This document shows positions 7,231 through 8,259 of a DNA stretch of 8,259 nucleotides, in pieces. The stretch covers positions 1 to 8,259 of the forward strand of contig CAIPSZ010000158.1 in the NCBI GenBank assembly GCA_903867845.1, read 5' to 3'. A program made the translations under genes and the position numbers. The stretch is from Candidatus Kerfeldbacteria bacterium (GTDB lineage Bacteria; Patescibacteriota; Patescibacteriia; PEXW01). The notes below the pieces were generated by a model. The model ran no database searches. It saw nothing but the letters and a program-made list of their open reading frames with translations, and was not told the DNA's origin. Positions within the stretch are counted from its first letter, which is position 1. Each line of letters opens with the position of its first letter.

Positions 7231-7239
7231 AGTGTATAA
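7231..7239 (-). promoter_or_regulatory. DnaA-box-like site, TTATACACT
   Basis: It matches 7 of 9 to TTATCCACA. It is separated by only 2 bp from the stronger site at 7242-7250 in the same orientation. The embedded word GTGTATAACTT (7232-7242) is repeated at 5580-5590. Confidence 0.4.
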
Positions 7240-7241
7240 CT

Positions 7242-7250
7242 TGTGGATGA
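7242..7250 (-). promoter_or_regulatory. DnaA box, TCATCCACA
   Basis: It matches 8 of 9 to TTATCCACA and reads on the - strand. It lies close to the TTATACACT site and about 41 bp from the promoter-proximal box, giving a small phased cluster. Confidence 0.6.
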
Positions 7251-7261
7251 ATTATGGACGG

Positions 7262-7290
7262 TTGACTGGAGCGGTACCCGCTGGTACACT
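7262..7290 (+). promoter_or_regulatory. Sigma70-type promoter for the rpmH-rnpA-yidD operon
   Basis: TTGACT (7262-7267) is 5 of 6 to the -35 consensus. It is followed after exactly 17 nt by TACACT (7285-7290), a -10 preceded by TGG as an extended -10. Transcription would start near 7297, leaving a leader of about 22 nt before rpmH. This is the clearest promoter in the window, as expected for a ribosomal-protein operon. Confidence 0.75.
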
Positions 7291-7318
7291 GTGCCTACTT
7301 TCCTGACCGCCACCCCCT

Positions 7319-7459
7319 ATGCCAAAGCGAACCTACCAACCGAAGAAGCGCCGCCACGCCCGCGTGCATGGTTTTCGCAAGCGCAGTCACTCACCAAACG
7401 GTCGTGCCGTGCTCAAACGCCGCCGCCGCAAGGGTCGCAAGCGCGTTTCGGTTCAGTAA
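7319..7459 (+). CDS. rpmH: Large ribosomal subunit protein bL34
   Basis: This 46-residue, strongly basic protein of the 50S subunit is a normal length for L34. It begins MPKRTYQPKKRRHARVHGFR and continues through KRSHSPNGRAVLKRRRRKGR. The family signature of TYQP, then HGFRxR, then GRxVLxxRRxKGR is clear. It starts at ATG 7319, with no SD in the short leader (CCTGACCGCCACCCCCT). It is the first gene of the operon, followed 12 nt later by rnpA, the conserved order in bacteria. Confidence 0.97.
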   Translation: MPKRTYQPKKRRHARVHGFRKRSHSPNGRAVLKRRRRKGRKRVSVQ

Positions 7460-7471
7460 TTCCACGGTTGC

Positions 7472-7903
7472 ATGCTCCCGCGGCAGCACCGGCTTCATGC
7501 GGAGCGTGACATTCAACGCCTCCTGCGGTCGGGCGCTCGGAAGCGCGACGCCCTACTGCAACTTGTCGCCGCGCCCTCACCAGTGAAAACGAGTCGCGCG
7601 ACTGTTGTCGTGTCAAAGCAAGTTGGCAAGCGCGCGGTGCTACGCAATCGCCTGCGCCGGCAGATCCAAGCCGCGCTCCCCGCGCTCCTGAAAGTAACCG
7701 ACGCGCCCACGGACGTGCTCATCCGCGTCCATCCAGCCGCTGCGACTGCAACTGCGACCGCACTCCAGCACTCCCTCACCACTCTCTGGCCCAAGCATGG
7801 CGTTCCCCTTCTCCGACCAACGCACGCGTCTCTCCCTCGCCGCCCGGCGCGTGGTCGTGTACGCGCTGCGCATCTACCAGCACACCCTGTCGCCCGACCA
7901 TAG
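7472..7903 (+). CDS. rnpA: Ribonuclease P protein component
   Basis: RnpA is the small basic protein that binds the catalytic RNase P RNA and helps cleave 5' leaders from pre-tRNAs. The start MLPRQHRLHAERDIQRLLRS is typical. The substrate/RNA-binding core VVVSKQVGKRAVLRNRLRRQ (45-64) includes the RNR signature at 58-60. DVLIRVHPAA (81-90) and a final helix about 95-110 complete the fold. The predicted 143 residues exceed the usual 110-120. The extra 30 or so, rich in Arg, Pro, His and Ala, coincide with the 107-nt region that overlaps yidD in another frame and may be a passive tail. No SD precedes ATG 7472; the gap from rpmH is 12 nt, so translational coupling is likely. Confidence 0.93.
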   Translation: MLPRQHRLHAERDIQRLLRSGARKRDALLQLVAAPSPVKTSRATVVVSKQVGKRAVLRNRLRRQIQAALPALLKVTDAPTDVLIRVHPAAATATATALQHSLTTLWPKHGVPLLRPTHASLPRRPARGRVRAAHLPAHPVARP

Positions 7904-8111
7904 CTGGTTGCGCGCCCGGCGCGTGATCGGTGCGTGTCGCTACCTCCCTACCTGTTCGGATTACGCCATAGGCGCCATTGAACGGTACGGTATACTGCGC
8001 GGTGGGTGGCTCGCCACCAAGCGCTTGGGCCGGTGCACCCCGTTCCACGCTGGCGGCTACGACCCGGTCCCCGACTCCCTCCACTCTCACCACTCGCACA
8101 CCACGGCATGA
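7797..8111 (+). CDS. yidD: Membrane protein insertion efficiency factor YidD
   Basis: YidD is a small membrane-associated protein that assists YidC-dependent insertion of inner-membrane proteins. The signature is complete: LRIYQHTLSP (24-33), ACRYLPTCSDYAIGAI (46-61), GILRGGWLATKRLGRC (65-80) and GGYDPVP (86-92). Conserved Cys are at 47, 53 and 80. The N-terminal stretch 10-28 can form an amphipathic helix. At 104 residues it is a little longer than the usual 70-100. ATG 7797 was chosen; GTG codons at residues 19 and 21 (near 7851-7857) are alternatives, but even those leave the start inside rnpA. The C-terminus is His-rich (LHSHHSHTTA). The stop overlaps the next start as ATGA. Confidence 0.93.
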   Translation: MAFPFSDQRTRLSLAARRVVVYALRIYQHTLSPDHSWLRARRVIGACRYLPTCSDYAIGAIERYGILRGGWLATKRLGRCTPFHAGGYDPVPDSLHSHHSHTTA

Positions 8112-8259
8112 CCAACGACCAGGTCTTTGTTCCCGCCACCCGGACGCAGCTCGGGCTTGCGAAACCAAATGGTCCCATTGCCGCGGCGAAGCCGCTATCC
8201 TTCTTGGATGAACAATTTGAGGATGAGGACAACCGATTACTCATGTCAACACCGCTGGG
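8108..8259 (+). CDS. Unidentified protein, 3' end beyond the window
   Basis: An open frame starts at ATG 8108, overlapping the yidD stop in ATGA, and runs to the window edge (50 codons). That spacing is typical of translational coupling, so the gene is likely part of the same operon. Only the N-terminus is seen: MTNDQVFVPATRTQLGLAKP, then an acidic stretch LDEQFEDEDN. It is hydrophilic, with no signal peptide or membrane segment in this part. The position is where yidC or a jag/khpB-like gene normally lies, but the first 50 residues do not look like a YidC N-terminus. No function is assigned. Confidence 0.6.
   Translation, partial: MTNDQVFVPATRTQLGLAKPNGPIAAAKPLSFLDEQFEDEDNRLLMSTPL

Larger units (their letters stand above)
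7149..7318. other. Divergent dnaA/rpmH control region and candidate origin (part 1)
   Basis: This 170-bp region lies between the dnaA start and the rpmH start. It holds three DnaA-box-like sites reading in one orientation toward dnaA (7201-7209, 7231-7239, 7242-7250). Their centres are about 30 and 11 bp apart, roughly whole helical turns. It also contains a candidate dnaA promoter and a strong rpmH promoter. The middle (about 7149-7260) is more AT-rich than the surrounding genes. This position is a classical place for oriC or for the dnaA autoregulatory region. Confidence 0.6.

Noticed and set aside
7149..7313. 55-codon N-terminal extension of the DnaA frame, starting at 7313
   Set aside because: It runs through the candidate promoter and DnaA boxes and nearly reaches the rpmH start. 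The family N-terminus (KLWQATLGELE region) begins just after the ATG at 7148.
7243..7509. 88-codon + strand frame across the rpmH promoter and gene
   Set aside because: It overlaps rpmH out of frame and contains the promoter. L34 is unmistakable in the other frame.

Overview
The window is a bacterial replication-origin neighbourhood. It holds the conserved block rpmH-rnpA-yidD on the + strand and the divergent pair dnaA-dnaN on the - strand. To the left, beyond dnaN, are two unrelated + strand genes, a bifunctional penicillin-binding protein and a glycogen-debranching-like glycosidase. The genes are GC-rich, compact and closely spaced, and they use TGA and TAG as ordinary stops. No recognisable Shine-Dalgarno (SD) sequence sits at a normal distance before most starts. 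A lean Gram-positive-type or Candidate Phyla Radiation (Patescibacteria) genome would fit, but this is an inference from style and cannot be proved from the window.

Layout: 22-1734 (+) six-hairpin glycosidase related to amylo-alpha-1,6-glucosidase. 1815-4358 (+) class A PBP with an Ig-like C-terminal domain. 4387-4412 a bidirectional hairpin terminator shared with the convergent dnaN. 4430-5533 (-) dnaN. 5534-5774 an intergenic tract of very unusual composition. 5775-7148 (-) dnaA. 7149-7318 a divergent regulatory region with DnaA boxes and two promoters. 7319-7459 (+) rpmH, only 46 codons. 7472-7903 (+) rnpA. 7797-8111 (+) yidD, overlapping rnpA by 107 nt. 8108 to the window end (+) the start of an unidentified gene coupled to yidD by an ATGA overlap.

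How the parts work together: DnaA binds boxes near its own gene to open the origin and probably to repress its own promoter. DnaN is the sliding clamp loaded after opening. L34, RnpA and YidD form the usual ribosome / RNase P / membrane-insertion cluster. The PBP builds the cell wall, and the glycosidase probably trims a storage or surface alpha-glucan.

Nothing here is a new defence or mobile system. The most unusual DNA is the 241-bp dnaN-dnaA gap. Its + strand has about 55 G to 6 C over 167 nt, then flips to about 8 G to 27 C. An imperfect inverted repeat with an AT-rich loop sits exactly at the switch. Together with DnaA-box-like words on both sides of dnaA, this suggests a bipartite origin. 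There is no gene-free stretch longer than 300 bases, and no tRNA, rRNA, CRISPR array or insertion sequence was seen.
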